This document shows positions 17,154-26,379 of a DNA stretch of 64,000 bases, piece by piece; position 1 is the first letter of the stretch; each line of letters begins with the position of its first letter. Below the pieces are notes generated by a model that was given only the letters and a program-made list of their open reading frames with translations, was not told the DNA's origin and did not search any database. Source of the stretch: Virgibacillus indicus (GTDB taxonomy: Bacteria; Bacillota; Bacilli; Bacillales; Amphibacillaceae). Location: positions 62,001 to 126,000 of the forward strand of contig NZ_NPMS01000004.1 in the NCBI RefSeq assembly GCF_002266285.1, read 5' to 3'. A program made the translations under genes and the position numbers.

Positions 17154-17750
17154 TTATTTACCTGCACCAGGGCCGCCCCCTCTGAATGTCGTGTTTCCAC
17201 GATTAGGGATATCCTTCATCCCTCTGTATTCACCCCGGGATCGACTCCCCCAATTATCTGCTCCCAGCATATTTTCCAGGAGTCTGATTGTAAAATATGT
17301 ACTTAAAAAACTAGAAGAATAGTTCCGCCTCACAAACCCATCACTTGCGACCTCAATCAGGAGTACATTCTGATCCTCTTCGCTTTCACGCAATGTGACA
17401 AAGTCATCCGGATAAATTAAAATTTGCTGGTTATCCTTTACTTCACTGATTTCTTCTGGTTTAACAGCTGCAAAAAGTACTGAAGAAAGTTCCGTTAGCT
17501 TGAACTCCTTTGTAGCATAGATTTCAGCAGCTTCCGAATCCCCAGTAACTGTATCCATCAGTGGAAAATTAGCCTCGATAATATCATCAATTTCATAGTT
17601 GGAAGCATGATCGATTGCAGCAGCGATTTCATCCTTTGAAGGCTCATCCGGAATATCTTCTGCTCTTATGGAACCATCTTGCCGGGAACATGCAGTTAAT
17701 AGTATGATAAGAAATAATAGCCCAATAAGTAAACTCTTTTTTTTAAACAA
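17154..17750 (-). CDS. DUF4247 lipoprotein
   Basis: 198 residues. Signal peptide with lipobox LLTAC (Cys21). The mature part has KDEIAAAIDHASNYEIDDI, YATKEFKLTELSSVLF, QILIYPDDFVTLRESEED and ends in a glycine-rich tail (TTFRGGGPGAGK). This matches DUF4247, known almost only from this type of gene neighbourhood. It should be anchored to the outer leaflet of the cytoplasmic membrane, next to the DUF350 protein. Function unknown. It follows pspA across a hairpin at 17777. Confidence 0.82.
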   Translation of the reverse strand: MFKKKSLLIGLLFLIILLTACSRQDGSIRAEDIPDEPSKDEIAAAIDHASNYEIDDIIEANFPLMDTVTGDSEAAEIYATKEFKLTELSSVLFAAVKPEEISEVKDNQQILIYPDDFVTLRESEEDQNVLLIEVASDGFVRRNYSSSFLSTYFTIRLLENMLGADNWGSRSRGEYRGMKDIPNRGNTTFRGGGPGAGK

Positions 17751-17776
17751 ATCAATCCCCCTCTTATCAAAAACAA

Positions 17777-17807
17777 GGAGCAGCTTTTATAATAAACATA
17801 CTGCTCC
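17777..17807 (-). terminator. Terminator/attenuator after pspA
   Basis: On the minus strand GGAGCAG and CTGCTCC pair around a 17-base A/T loop, followed by TTGTTTTTG. It lies 15 bases after the pspA stop and 26 before the next start, so it probably sets pspA higher than the downstream genes. Confidence 0.7.
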
Positions 17808-17822
17808 CTTTACCGCCTGCCC

Positions 17823-18491
17823 TTATTTTTGGTTCATTTTCTCTTTTAATGCAGCTAATTCATCGTCAACATCGTTCTTGTTCAATTCTTTAAACTCATC
17901 ATCCAATGTACGGCTATTACGAGACATATCTTCACTTGTTTCCGCTTCTGCTTCAAAACGCATGACTTTTTCTTCCATACGTTCAAATCCATGTTTTGAA
18001 TCATCATTGCCTATCGAAGACATGGTACGATTCATTTTTGTACGTGTTTTTGCAGATTCGGCACGTGCTTTCAATGAATCCTTTTTAAGTTCCATTTGCT
18101 GATATTCTTTTTTCATCTCATCCAATTTGCTTCTTAGTACATCTGCATCATTTTTAGCCCTTTCCCAAGACTCGTTTAAGGTTGCTGCAGTTGCTTCATG
18201 ATCCTTTTTATCCTGCAGTGCACGACGCGCTAAATCCTCATTACCAGCTTCAAGTGCTTGTTCAGCCTGCTTCTGTCTTTTTTCCACCATTGCATTTGCA
18301 TCATTTGCTTTTCGTTTAAGCATTTTCTCATTAGCAATTTGCTTTGCAACAGCTGCTTCCACCTCACGAATATCCCCAGACATATCGCGCATAAATTGGT
18401 CCAGCATTTTCACCGGATCTTCTGCTTTATCGAGCATTGAATTTAACTCCGAACTTACAACGGTTGACACTCGCTTAAAAAATTTAAACAT
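17823..18491 (-). CDS. pspA: PspA/IM30 family phage-shock protein
   Basis: 222 residues, almost entirely coiled coil, starting with the amphipathic helix MFKFFKRVSTVVSSELNSML and the motif AEDPVKMLDQFMRDM that is typical of PspA/IM30. These proteins bind stressed membranes and form ESCRT-III-like oligomers. In this operon it follows DUF4178 and precedes the DUF4247, DUF350 and spermidine-synthase genes. There is no LiaRS or pspBC system nearby. Cytosolic, on the membrane inner face. Confidence 0.93.
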   Translation of the reverse strand: MFKFFKRVSTVVSSELNSMLDKAEDPVKMLDQFMRDMSGDIREVEAAVAKQIANEKMLKRKANDANAMVEKRQKQAEQALEAGNEDLARRALQDKKDHEATAATLNESWERAKNDADVLRSKLDEMKKEYQQMELKKDSLKARAESAKTRTKMNRTMSSIGNDDSKHGFERMEEKVMRFEAEAETSEDMSRNSRTLDDEFKELNKNDVDDELAALKEKMNQK

Positions 18492-18527
18492 GTATATTCC
18501 TCCCAGTAAATTTAGTTGAAAAATTAC

Positions 18528-19037
18528 TTAAATTGATCCAGCCATAATTTTAATTTCATATTCTTCAATTGGATAACCATGACTCACTTCAATCTCGCTT
18601 CCCCATGATTCCAAACTAATATAATTTGCTGCATCAGCATCAGCATAATCAGCGTAATTTGTTTCTGTTCCCTGTAAATTTGAGCTTCTTCCCTCTCCAA
18701 TTACTCTAGCTGTACCTGATTCTTGCAAATAATAGGTTTTGTTTTCATAGGTCACTTCTTTAGGATATGGTTTTGACACGGCTAACTGAACCTTCTGATA
18801 AATCCCCAGCTCCAGTTCATCATCCATCTCAGCCGATAACCAAATTGTATCATGCCCTTCCAATAACTGATACCCATACCACTCATAACTTCCGTCTCGA
18901 TAGGTGATCTTTCCTACCACTTCGTAGTCTCTGAGATCATAGGTTAAAATGTCTCCAATCTCTATCGATAAAACGGTTCTTTCCTTTGGGACAGGCTTAT
19001 CTTTTTTTCCTGAGAAAATTTTCGAAAACAGACCCAC
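18528..19037 (-). CDS. DUF4178 protein
   Basis: 169 residues, mostly beta strands, with LSIEIGDILTYDLRDYEVVGK, YEWYGYQLLEGHDTIWLSAE and ETNYADYADADAANYISLESWG. This is the DUF4178 pattern (roughly residues 20-160). It is soluble and has no signal peptide. It is the first gene of the pspA operon and is divergent from speD. The same DUF4178-PspA-DUF350 association recurs in other bacteria. No function is known. Confidence 0.82.
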   Translation of the reverse strand: MGLFSKIFSGKKDKPVPKERTVLSIEIGDILTYDLRDYEVVGKITYRDGSYEWYGYQLLEGHDTIWLSAEMDDELELGIYQKVQLAVSKPYPKEVTYENKTYYLQESGTARVIGEGRSSNLQGTETNYADYADADAANYISLESWGSEIEVSHGYPIEEYEIKIMAGSI

Positions 19038-19291
19038 AGCTTCACCTCATAAGTCAAAATTATATGTTCTATAAGTATTACGTTTTTCTTTAATAAATGT
19101 TTCAAAAAAATATTATTTTATTGGACTAAAGTTTATATTTTTAAAAATAATATTGGCAATTAAATATATCAGTGCCAAGGCTGCACTTTAAAATCCCGAT
19201 ATATTATATGTTTACACAAATTGCAAAGATGAGTCAAACGGTTTATACTTTTCGATATATGGATTTTTAGACCTAAGGAGATATTTCAAAA
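19038..19291. promoter_or_regulatory. Divergent control region, pspA operon / speD
   Basis: 254 bp, very A/T-rich, no coding frame. It must hold both promoters. Near 19206 TATGTTTACACAAATTGCAAAG and the TATACT at about 19245 are candidates for the speD side. No clear operator was seen. The shared region suggests joint control of polyamine supply and the PspA module. Confidence 0.5.
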
Positions 19292-19672
19292 ATGGAAATA
19301 ATGGGGAGACAAATAATAGCTGAGCTTTGGGATTGCAATATTGATATATTAAATAATATAGAATTAATAGAACGTATTTTTATAGATGCAGCATTAGAGG
19401 CAGGTGCAGAAATTCGAGAGGTTGCTTTTCATCAATTTGCACCACAGGGTGTGAGCGGGGTTGTGATTATTTCTGAATCTCATTTAACAATTCATAGTTT
19501 CCCTGAACATGGCTATGCAAGTATTGATGTATATACATGTGGTGATAAGGTAGATCCAACTGTTGCTGTAGAATATATTGCCAAATCTTTAGATTCAAAA
19601 ATCAGCGAGATGATGGAAATTCCACGTGGGATGGGGCCGGTTGCAGCAGAATCGTTTAAAAAGCTAATATAA
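19292..19672 (+). CDS. speD: S-adenosylmethionine decarboxylase proenzyme
   Basis: 126 residues, the short bacterial class with self-cleavage. The pyruvoyl-forming Ser is in [20 protein letters not shown]; the conserved CGDKVDP follows. Cleavage gives small beta and larger alpha chains. The product, decarboxylated S-adenosylmethionine, is the aminopropyl donor for spermidine synthase, which is encoded in the divergent pspA operon. AAGGAG lies 11 bases before ATG 19292; a second ATG nine bases on ([10 protein letters not shown]) is an equally possible start. Confidence 0.92.
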   Translation: MEIMGRQIIAELWDCNIDILNNIELIERIFIDAALEAGAEIREVAFHQFAPQGVSGVVIISESHLTIHSFPEHGYASIDVYTCGDKVDPTVAVEYIAKSLDSKISEMMEIPRGMGPVAAESFKKLI

Positions 19673-19679
19673 TAAATTT

Positions 19680-19718
19680 GGGTTGATGTCCTGTAATTAC
19701 CTGGACAGCAACCCTTTT
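19680..19718 (+). terminator. speD terminator
   Basis: GGGTTGATGTCC pairs with GGACAGCAACCC (one mismatch), followed by TTTT, seven bases after the speD stop. Confidence 0.8.
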
Positions 19719-19742
19719 CAGTCAAAAAACAGGTTCAGGTTG

Positions 19743-19831
19743 ATTTGGTTAAACTTTTAACAGTGGAATTACATATTGTATCAACGGATTTGGTCGTTTT
19801 ATCAGCACATGAGTAAAGTATCAGCGTAATA
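19743..19831. repeat. Intergenic ATCGGCG-word repeat, copy 2
   Basis: TTTAACAGTGGAATTACATA, TTGTATCAACGGATTTGG, TCGTTTTATCAGCACATGAG and TATCAGCGTAATAT align in order with 14950-15025 (copy 1). Like copy 1 it lies between the ends of two convergent genes. Confidence 0.65.
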
Positions 19832-19835
19832 TGTT

Positions 19836-21161
19836 TTAATATTGCTGCAAGTACTGTTCGCGTTCCCAGGGGTGCACTTGTATACGGAATAAATCCCATT
19901 CAATTTCTTTTGCTTCAATAAAATGGTCGAATAAATGACTGCCTAAAGCATTCTTCATTACTTCATCCTCTTTTAAATAAACAAGCGCTTGGGCTAAATT
20001 AGCAGGTAAATCATTAATACCCAATTCTTTGCGTTGTGTTGGTGACATTGCATAAATATTATGGTTAATAGGTTCTGGTGCCTTTTCATTGTTTGTAATA
20101 CCATCTAATCCTGCAGCTAATAAAACAGCCATTGCTAAATATGGGTTTGCTGATGGGTCAACACTACGAACTTCTACACGAGTACTCAATTTTCGGGAAG
20201 CTGGAATTCGAATGAGTGGACTGCGGTTTTTTGCTGACCATGCCACATAGCATGGGGCCTCATATCCGGGGACTAATCGTTTATAAGAATTAACCGTCGG
20301 ATTTGTAATGGCTGTAAAACCTTGTGCATGTTTTAATATACCCGCTAAAAAGTTACGGGCTGTGTTACTGATTTCCAGCTGCCCATTTGAATCATAAAAA
20401 GCATTTTTACTACCTCGAAATAAACTTAGGTTACAGTGCATACCGGATCCATTTACACCAAACAATGGTTTTGGCATAAAGGTAGCATGCAGTCCATGTT
20501 TGCGGGCAATCGTCTTTACAATGAGTTTAAAGGTTTGGATGTCATCACAGGCTCTTAATGCATCTTGATATTTAAAGTCTATTTCGTGTTGACCGGGCGC
20601 AACTTCATGGTGAGAAGCTTCAATATCAAATCCCAATTCTTGCAGTTCCAGTACAATATCACGTCTGCAGTTTTCTCCTAAATCCGTTGGGGCCAGATCA
20701 AAATAGCCGCCATGATCATTCAAATCGAGTGTCGGCTCTCCCTTTTCGTCCAGTTTGAATAAGAAAAACTCAGGTTCTGAACCAACATTGAAGTTTGTAA
20801 ACCCCTGTTCTTCCATTTCTCGTAGGACTCGCTTTAAATTATTACGAGGATCCCCTTCAAATGGCTTTCCATCTGGATGATAAATATCACAAATAAATCG
20901 AGCGATTTTTCCTTTTTCCGATGTCCATGGAAAGATAGCAAATGTATCTAAATCAGGATATAAATACATATCTGATTCTTCTATTCGAACAAACCCTTCA
21001 ATAGAAGATCCATCAAACATCATTTTATTATCAAGGGCTTTTGGTAATTGATTAACAGGGATTTCCATATTTTTTACTGTTCCGAATAAATCGGTAAATT
21101 GCAGACGAATATAGTGGACATTATGTTCCTCAACTTTTTTAAAAATTTCTTCTCTATTCAT
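19836..21161 (-). CDS. glnA: Glutamine synthetase, type I-alpha
   Basis: 441 residues, the length and sequence of Gram-positive GSI-alpha: [20 protein letters not shown] (with the Arg needed for feedback inhibition), [28 protein letters not shown] and [12 protein letters not shown]. It condenses glutamate and ammonia to glutamine. Unlike the usual locus, no glnR adjoins it; instead it ends a dapL-dapF-glnA run with 24-bp spacing. Together with the glutamate synthase at 26-32 kb it gives a full GS-GOGAT cycle. It may be a second copy outside GlnR control. Confidence 0.93.
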   Translation of the reverse strand: MNREEIFKKVEEHNVHYIRLQFTDLFGTVKNMEIPVNQLPKALDNKMMFDGSSIEGFVRIEESDMYLYPDLDTFAIFPWTSEKGKIARFICDIYHPDGKPFEGDPRNNLKRVLREMEEQGFTNFNVGSEPEFFLFKLDEKGEPTLDLNDHGGYFDLAPTDLGENCRRDIVLELQELGFDIEASHHEVAPGQHEIDFKYQDALRACDDIQTFKLIVKTIARKHGLHATFMPKPLFGVNGSGMHCNLSLFRGSKNAFYDSNGQLEISNTARNFLAGILKHAQGFTAITNPTVNSYKRLVPGYEAPCYVAWSAKNRSPLIRIPASRKLSTRVEVRSVDPSANPYLAMAVLLAAGLDGITNNEKAPEPINHNIYAMSPTQRKELGINDLPANLAQALVYLKEDEVMKNALGSHLFDHFIEAKEIEWDLFRIQVHPWEREQYLQQY

Positions 21162-21185
21162 TTCATCCTTCCCCCTAACTAAAAT

Positions 21186-22064
21186 TTAGTATTCTTTAAG
21201 TCTAAAATGTTTATCTAATTCCCCATGGCATATATAAGAAGCTTTTCCCCGCATACATACAGACCCGCGTTCATCCCATCTTATGGTTAAATCACCTCCA
21301 GGAAGATGAACAAGTATGGCTTGATTTATATCAAGAAGATTATTTAATGCAGCTGCTACTACAGAAGCACAAGCACCTGTTCCGCAGGCCATCGTAATTC
21401 CTGAACCTCTTTCCCATACCCGGTAATCAATTTCTGCACGGTTTTTTACATGAACGATACCTACATTCACACGGTCAGGAAAAAACCTAGAATGTTCAAT
21501 AATAGGTCCAATTTCTTCAAGTGGTACTTCATGGACATTATCACTAAACAGGATTGCATGGGGGTTTCCCATGGATAAACAAGTTAATTTATACTCAGTT
21601 TCACCAAAGGTATAAGGTTCATTAATGGCCGAAACAAACGGGTCACCTACCATTGGGATCATGCCTTTTAATAGTTTTGGTTTTCCCATATCTACGGTTA
21701 CATACTCTACCGTTGTATTTTTATCAACTTCCACCTCAACCCATACGACTCCACTTAATGTTTCAATCGTAAAGTTGGGTATTTTCGTATACAAATTGTC
21801 ATAAAGAAACTTTGCCACACAGCGTAAGCCATTTCCGCAATTTTTCGCTTCCGAACCATCTTCATTAAAAATCCTCATTTTAAAATCAGCCTTTTCGGAT
21901 GAGGAAACAAGAATAATTCCATCAGAGCCAATTCCAAAATTAACATCGGAAAGTATCCTGGAAAGTTCTGGATAGTCCTTTTCGCGCAATACATTTACTG
22001 GACTGTCCAATTGATTAAATAGGATATAGTTATTTCCTAAGCCATGCATTTTAGTAAACTTCAT
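21186..22064 (-). CDS. dapF: Diaminopimelate epimerase
   Basis: 292 residues with both catalytic cysteines, in NCGNGLRCVAKFL and ITMACGTGACASVVAAAL, plus the N-terminal MKFTKMHGLGNNYILF. It converts L,L- to meso-diaminopimelate for cell wall and lysine synthesis. It lies 13 bp after the aminotransferase that can make L,L-diaminopimelate directly, so the pair forms the DapL-DapF branch. The C-terminus contains ILVHLPGGDLTIRWD, as usual. Cytosolic. Confidence 0.93.
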   Translation of the reverse strand: MKFTKMHGLGNNYILFNQLDSPVNVLREKDYPELSRILSDVNFGIGSDGIILVSSSEKADFKMRIFNEDGSEAKNCGNGLRCVAKFLYDNLYTKIPNFTIETLSGVVWVEVEVDKNTTVEYVTVDMGKPKLLKGMIPMVGDPFVSAINEPYTFGETEYKLTCLSMGNPHAILFSDNVHEVPLEEIGPIIEHSRFFPDRVNVGIVHVKNRAEIDYRVWERGSGITMACGTGACASVVAAALNNLLDINQAILVHLPGGDLTIRWDERGSVCMRGKASYICHGELDKHFRLKEY

Positions 22065-22077
22065 TTTTGATCCCTCT

Positions 22078-23310
22078 TTAAAAGATGAAATGAACCGTAC
22101 TTAACCTTGATTTGATTTCATCCAAGATGTGTTGTTCTTCCTTCATTCCATCTGCTGGAAATGTCACCGAAAAACGAACATAAGATCCTGCATCATCCCA
22201 TGGGACAGTGGATATTAAAAATTCTTTTATTAAATATTGGCTAAACTCTTCTGCTGACTGAAACTCAGGTCCGTCTGCGACTGCTTTTGGAATCCTTGTA
22301 TATAAGAAAAATGAACCTTTTGGCTTCTCAACATAAAACCCACAGTCACGCAATACATTTACTAAAGAAGCGTGACGACGTGAATATTTCGATGCCATTT
22401 GTTCTGTAATTTCCGGATGTGATAATGCATGGGAGGCAGCTTTCTGGATTGGAATAAATTGACCTGAATCATAATTATCTTTTACAGTTCTAAATGCGGA
22501 AATAAGCCTAGCGTTTCCTGCGACAAAACCTATTCTCCATCCAGTCATATTGAAGGACTTAGATAAGGAATGCATCTCTATCCCGACCTCTTTTGCTCCC
22601 GGTATGGATAAGAAACTAAGCGGTTTTTCTTCAAAAACAAGTGCAGCATATGCAGCATCATGAATAACAATCAGTTCATGCTTTTTGGCAAATTGGACAA
22701 CCTCTTCAAAAAAAGATTTTGTTGCCACTGCCCCGGTTGGATTATTTGGATAATTCAAGTAGAGTAATTTTACCTTTTTCAAAATATCGGCTGGTAATGA
22801 ATCTAGCTTTGGAAGAAAAGAGTTTTCCTCCAATAGTGATAGATAAACTACCTCTCCACCCAGATATTCTGTATGAGTACCTATAATTGGATAGTTTGGT
22901 GTCGGCATAATTGTAATGTCACCAGGATTAATAAATGCGGTCGGAATCATGGATAAGGCTGATTTTAAACCTATAGAATGGTTTATTTCTGTCTCTGGCT
23001 GAAGATTATTTACACGAAAAACATTTTTCATATAAGTCGCTGCCGCTTGCTTAAATTCTTCGATTCCATTGTCAGCGTAAAAGCGATTTTCCGGTTTACA
23101 TGTTTCTTCAGCTAATTTTCTAACGACTGTATGATCAGCCATTGCATCTGGTTCACCGACCCCAAGATCGATTAATTCCATTCCTGGCTTTGTTTGTGTT
23201 GCTTCTTTTTTTGCTCGTTTAATTTTTTCAAACTTATAAATTTCCTCATGTAATCCAAATCTAGCCCCACCTATACGTTCAGCAAAAAGCTGTTGAATAT
23301 AATCTGACAT
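22078..23310 (-). CDS. dapL: LL-diaminopimelate aminotransferase (DapL-like)
   Basis: 410 residues from ATG 23310, with GGAGGA ten bases upstream; an upstream TTG overlaps that site. A fold-type I PLP enzyme: ELIDLGVGEPDAMADHTVV, YPNNPTGAVAT and the PLP-binding Lys in MHSLSKSFNMTGWRIGF. The GVGEPD and ADNGIEEFK features fit LL-diaminopimelate aminotransferases, which convert tetrahydrodipicolinate to L,L-diaminopimelate in one step. The adjacent dapF supports that. A broader aminotransferase role cannot be excluded. Confidence 0.82.
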   Translation of the reverse strand: MSDYIQQLFAERIGGARFGLHEEIYKFEKIKRAKKEATQTKPGMELIDLGVGEPDAMADHTVVRKLAEETCKPENRFYADNGIEEFKQAAATYMKNVFRVNNLQPETEINHSIGLKSALSMIPTAFINPGDITIMPTPNYPIIGTHTEYLGGEVVYLSLLEENSFLPKLDSLPADILKKVKLLYLNYPNNPTGAVATKSFFEEVVQFAKKHELIVIHDAAYAALVFEEKPLSFLSIPGAKEVGIEMHSLSKSFNMTGWRIGFVAGNARLISAFRTVKDNYDSGQFIPIQKAASHALSHPEITEQMASKYSRRHASLVNVLRDCGFYVEKPKGSFFLYTRIPKAVADGPEFQSAEEFSQYLIKEFLISTVPWDDAGSYVRFSVTFPADGMKEEQHILDEIKSRLSTVHFIF

Positions 23311-23491
23311 AATTTTTGATTCCTCCAACCGTTAAGAGATTTCTCTCAAATGATGTAATCATGGTATTTCACTCTTAACTTCTTGTATTTCCATGCTATC
23401 ACGAACAACAAAATATGGATTTAGATTAATTGACGAAATCTTTGTACTTTTTGCATAAATTCATTTTTATAACTTGTTATTATAATTAAAA

Positions 23492-23520
23492 AGGTTACCA
23501 AGAACTTGACTTGGTAACCT
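23492..23520 (-). terminator. Terminator of the AraC-type gene
   Basis: Perfect 11-bp stem AGGTTACCAAG with CTTGGTAACCT, seven-base loop, then TTTTTAATT on the minus strand. It starts immediately after the stop codon at 23521. Confidence 0.88.
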
Positions 23521-24309
23521 CTAACGTATTTCAGAAGGGTTTTTTCCTGTGTATTTTTTAAATTGCCTACTGAAAAAATGCAAATCACTATAACCAAGTG
23601 CAGATGCAGTTTCCGTCACTGTCATTCCAGTAAAATATAGTAAATGTTCTGCCCGTTTAATCCGAGAATTAACAATATAGGTCTTAACCGTTTGGCCAAT
23701 AATTTGTTTGAACTTTTGGGAAAAATATCGTTCTGATAGACCTGCGCGTGCAGCTAAACTCTTAATTGAATGTGGCTTCCCGGGGTGTTGCTGAATATAG
23801 TTGGCAACTTCACTAATTGTCTCGTACAGGTTATTACTTGCACCTTCTAATTGTTCCTTTTTTTCCAATTCCTCTCTTAGAAGACGAATCAATAGCTGTT
23901 TCAAAATTAACTTTGCTTCGATTTCTGCACCGTAAGCTTTTACTAAAAACAAACGAATATATTGGGCTATTAATGTTTCAAAACTAATCGTGTTTTCGAT
24001 GACCCTGTGCGAGGATGGGATCAAACGAAGTGTTTGGGTAACATCAAAATGAATATAAGATAATAGGAGAGGGTTTTGAGGATTATGTATTGCTGTTGTC
24101 TCGTCACCTGGTTTAAATAAAAAACAGTGACCTTTTTCTATTTGATACTTTTTCCCATTTAATACTAATTCACCTTCTCCATCCCAAACATAAAATAAGT
24201 CAAAGTTTGGCATTGGTTTATCCCTTTTTCTCCATTTCCAATTAGGTTCACAATGAATCGTAGCAAATGATGGCTTTAAAATAAAATCCTTCGGGTTTAA
24301 ATGAAGCAT
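23521..24309 (-). CDS. AraC-family transcriptional regulator
   Basis: 262 residues from ATG 24309, which has AGGGGG six bases upstream. The N-terminal ~110 residues are a cupin-like sensor (FDLFYVWDGEGELVLNGKKY, GHCFLFKPGDETT). The C-terminal ~100 residues carry two helix-turn-helix motifs (SIKSLAARAGLSERYFSQKF and TETASALGYSDLHFFSRQFK), ending GKNPSEIR. It lies 182 bp upstream of dapL in the same direction and is separated by a terminator, so it may control the dapL-dapF-glnA operon. The ligand is unknown. Confidence 0.88.
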   Translation of the reverse strand: MLHLNPKDFILKPSFATIHCEPNWKWRKRDKPMPNFDLFYVWDGEGELVLNGKKYQIEKGHCFLFKPGDETTAIHNPQNPLLLSYIHFDVTQTLRLIPSSHRVIENTISFETLIAQYIRLFLVKAYGAEIEAKLILKQLLIRLLREELEKKEQLEGASNNLYETISEVANYIQQHPGKPHSIKSLAARAGLSERYFSQKFKQIIGQTVKTYIVNSRIKRAEHLLYFTGMTVTETASALGYSDLHFFSRQFKKYTGKNPSEIR

Positions 24310-24397
24310 CCAAGTCCCCCTTTTGACCTTTTTCACTTCTAATACTTGTCCATTTTGCCTCTTAAATATTTTACATCAGTGTAAACATTTTTAAAAT

Positions 24398-24431
24398 TAA
24401 AACCCATTCTATTAACAGAGATGGGTTTTAA
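24398..24431 (-). terminator. Terminator of the asparagine synthetase gene
   Basis: AAAACCCAT and ATGGGTTTT pair around an A/T loop; on the minus strand it follows the stop at 24437 within five bases and runs into TTTTAATTTTAAAAA. Confidence 0.8.
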
Positions 24432-24436
24432 TTTCT

Positions 24437-26284
24437 TTATTCACAAACCTTAACATCATAAGTTCTTAGCCAGTAATCAATTTGACATAAATGAGCAATT
24501 AACTGTGGACCCGTCATCAACTGTCCATACCATGGATCGGTGAATTCTTTTCCTTCACTTTTCACAATAGCTTCAATTCGATCGCGCTTCATAAAATGAA
24601 ATAGTGGTGATTCAGCGTCCGCTAGTATTTCATTCATCCAATTCACTACCTGACGCGTATATTCAGGCTGGAAGGTTTTAGGATAAGGGCTTTTCTTACG
24701 ATATAAAACTTCTTCAGGCAATAGACCTTCCAATGCTTTGCGTAAAATACCTTTCTCTCTGCCATCTAAATTTTTCATATCCCACGGAATATTCCATACG
24801 TATTCGACTAGTTTGTGGTCTGCAAAAGGAACTCTAACCTCAAGACTAGCTCCCATACTCATACGATCCTTACGATCTAATAATTGTGCCATAAACCAAT
24901 GCATATTTAAGTAAAACAGTTCTCTTCGTCGCGAATCCTCTTCACTTTCTCCGGCCAAACGAGGTGTCTCACTAATGGTTTCTTCGTATCGATCATTCAC
25001 ATAGGTTTTTAGATTTAGTTTATTTTGCCATTCAGGCAATAATAAATCAATTCGGGAATCTAATGATTTCATCCAAGGGAAAGTCTCTTCGTATTTACTG
25101 GAAATCTCATGAAACCAAGGATATCCCCCAAAAATTTCATCAGCACATTCTCCTGACAAACTAACTGTTGTATGTTTCTTGATCCTGCGACAAAACCATA
25201 ATAAAGAAGAATCGATGTCTGCCATCCCAGGTTGATCACGTAGCTCTACCGATTCTTTTAATAAATCCGCTAGTTCAAATCCTGTTATCACTTCATTATG
25301 TTGATCAGTTGAGAAATGATCAGCTACTTTTTCAATCCAAGGCTGATCGTTTGAAGGCTGAAATTTACTTACTTTAAAATATTGATCATTCCCTTGATAA
25401 TCAACCGAAAAAGTTGATAATGTTCCCTTTTCACTCGCTTTAAAATGGTTTGATGCAATTGCGGTGATCGCACTTGAATCCAAGCCACCTGACAAGAATG
25501 TAGAGACTGGAACATCCGCTACTAATTGACGCTTGACAGCATCAACAAATAAATCTCTTACTTTTTTGGCTGTTTCATCTATAGAGTCCGTGTGTTCATG
25601 ACTTTCTACATTCCAATAACGCCAAACTTTTAATCCATTTTTTGAAAAGGCTAATGCATGGCCTGGCCTGAGTTCCTTAAAACCTTTAAATATTCCATGA
25701 CCCGGTGTTCTAGATGGACCTAAGCCAAATATTTCTGATAAACCCGAATAATCTACTTCTGCTTTTACATCATCATGTGCTAAAATTGCTTTTAACTCTG
25801 ATCCAAAAAGGAAACGTCCATGAGATTCCAGAAAAAATAATGGTTTCACACCAAGACGATCCCTTGCCATAAATAACTGCTGTTTAGCCGGATCCCAAAC
25901 ACCAAAGGCGAATATTCCATTTAAATATCGGACACATTCTTCTTTCCATTCGATGTAGGCTGTAAGTAAAACTTCAGTATCTGACGATGTCGTAAATCGA
26001 TATCCCCTTTCCTTTAATTCCTTCCTTAACTCATTTGTATTATATAATTCGCCATTGTATACAAGTGTATAAGTTATGCTATTATGTTTTTTGTTCATTG
26101 GCTGTTTTCCACCTGCAGGATCGACAACGGCTAATCTTTTGTGACCAAAGGCAGCGTGACTGCTTACCCAAACTTGCGAATCATCTGGACCTCTTGAACT
26201 CAGTGTTTCTGCCATTTTTCTTACTGTTGTTTTCTCCGCTCTAACATTATTTTTCCAATTAATAATACCAGTGATTCCACACAA
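24437..26284 (-). CDS. asnO: Asparagine synthetase, glutamine-hydrolysing (AsnO type)
   Basis: 615 residues. The N-terminal glutaminase domain begins MCGITGI with catalytic Cys2, then SSRGPDDSQVW and LVYNGELYN. The C-terminal synthetase domain has the ATP pyrophosphatase loop FLSGGLDSSAITAI and SGECADEIFGGYPWFHE. Length and motifs match B. subtilis AsnO (YisO), the sporulation-linked enzyme, rather than AsnB. It makes asparagine from aspartate, using glutamine as amide donor. Relatives can amidate other carboxylates, such as meso-diaminopimelate, which is of interest given dapL and dapF nearby. Confidence 0.88.
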   Translation of the reverse strand: MCGITGIINWKNNVRAEKTTVRKMAETLSSRGPDDSQVWVSSHAAFGHKRLAVVDPAGGKQPMNKKHNSITYTLVYNGELYNTNELRKELKERGYRFTTSSDTEVLLTAYIEWKEECVRYLNGIFAFGVWDPAKQQLFMARDRLGVKPLFFLESHGRFLFGSELKAILAHDDVKAEVDYSGLSEIFGLGPSRTPGHGIFKGFKELRPGHALAFSKNGLKVWRYWNVESHEHTDSIDETAKKVRDLFVDAVKRQLVADVPVSTFLSGGLDSSAITAIASNHFKASEKGTLSTFSVDYQGNDQYFKVSKFQPSNDQPWIEKVADHFSTDQHNEVITGFELADLLKESVELRDQPGMADIDSSLLWFCRRIKKHTTVSLSGECADEIFGGYPWFHEISSKYEETFPWMKSLDSRIDLLLPEWQNKLNLKTYVNDRYEETISETPRLAGESEEDSRRRELFYLNMHWFMAQLLDRKDRMSMGASLEVRVPFADHKLVEYVWNIPWDMKNLDGREKGILRKALEGLLPEEVLYRKKSPYPKTFQPEYTRQVVNWMNEILADAESPLFHFMKRDRIEAIVKSEGKEFTDPWYGQLMTGPQLIAHLCQIDYWLRTYDVKVCE

Positions 26285-26379
26285 AACACTTCATCCTCTC
26301 CACGGCATACTAATTTCGTGGCTATTATATGCAAAAATAAGGATAACCGTCACCACTGGTAAACACTTCAATAGAATCT

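Noticed and set aside
24437-26284. N-acetylglutaminylglutamine amide (osmolyte) synthesis from an asnO-like gene
   Set aside because: No ngg-type acetyltransferase/ATP-grasp gene is present; the protein matches the Bacillus AsnO type.
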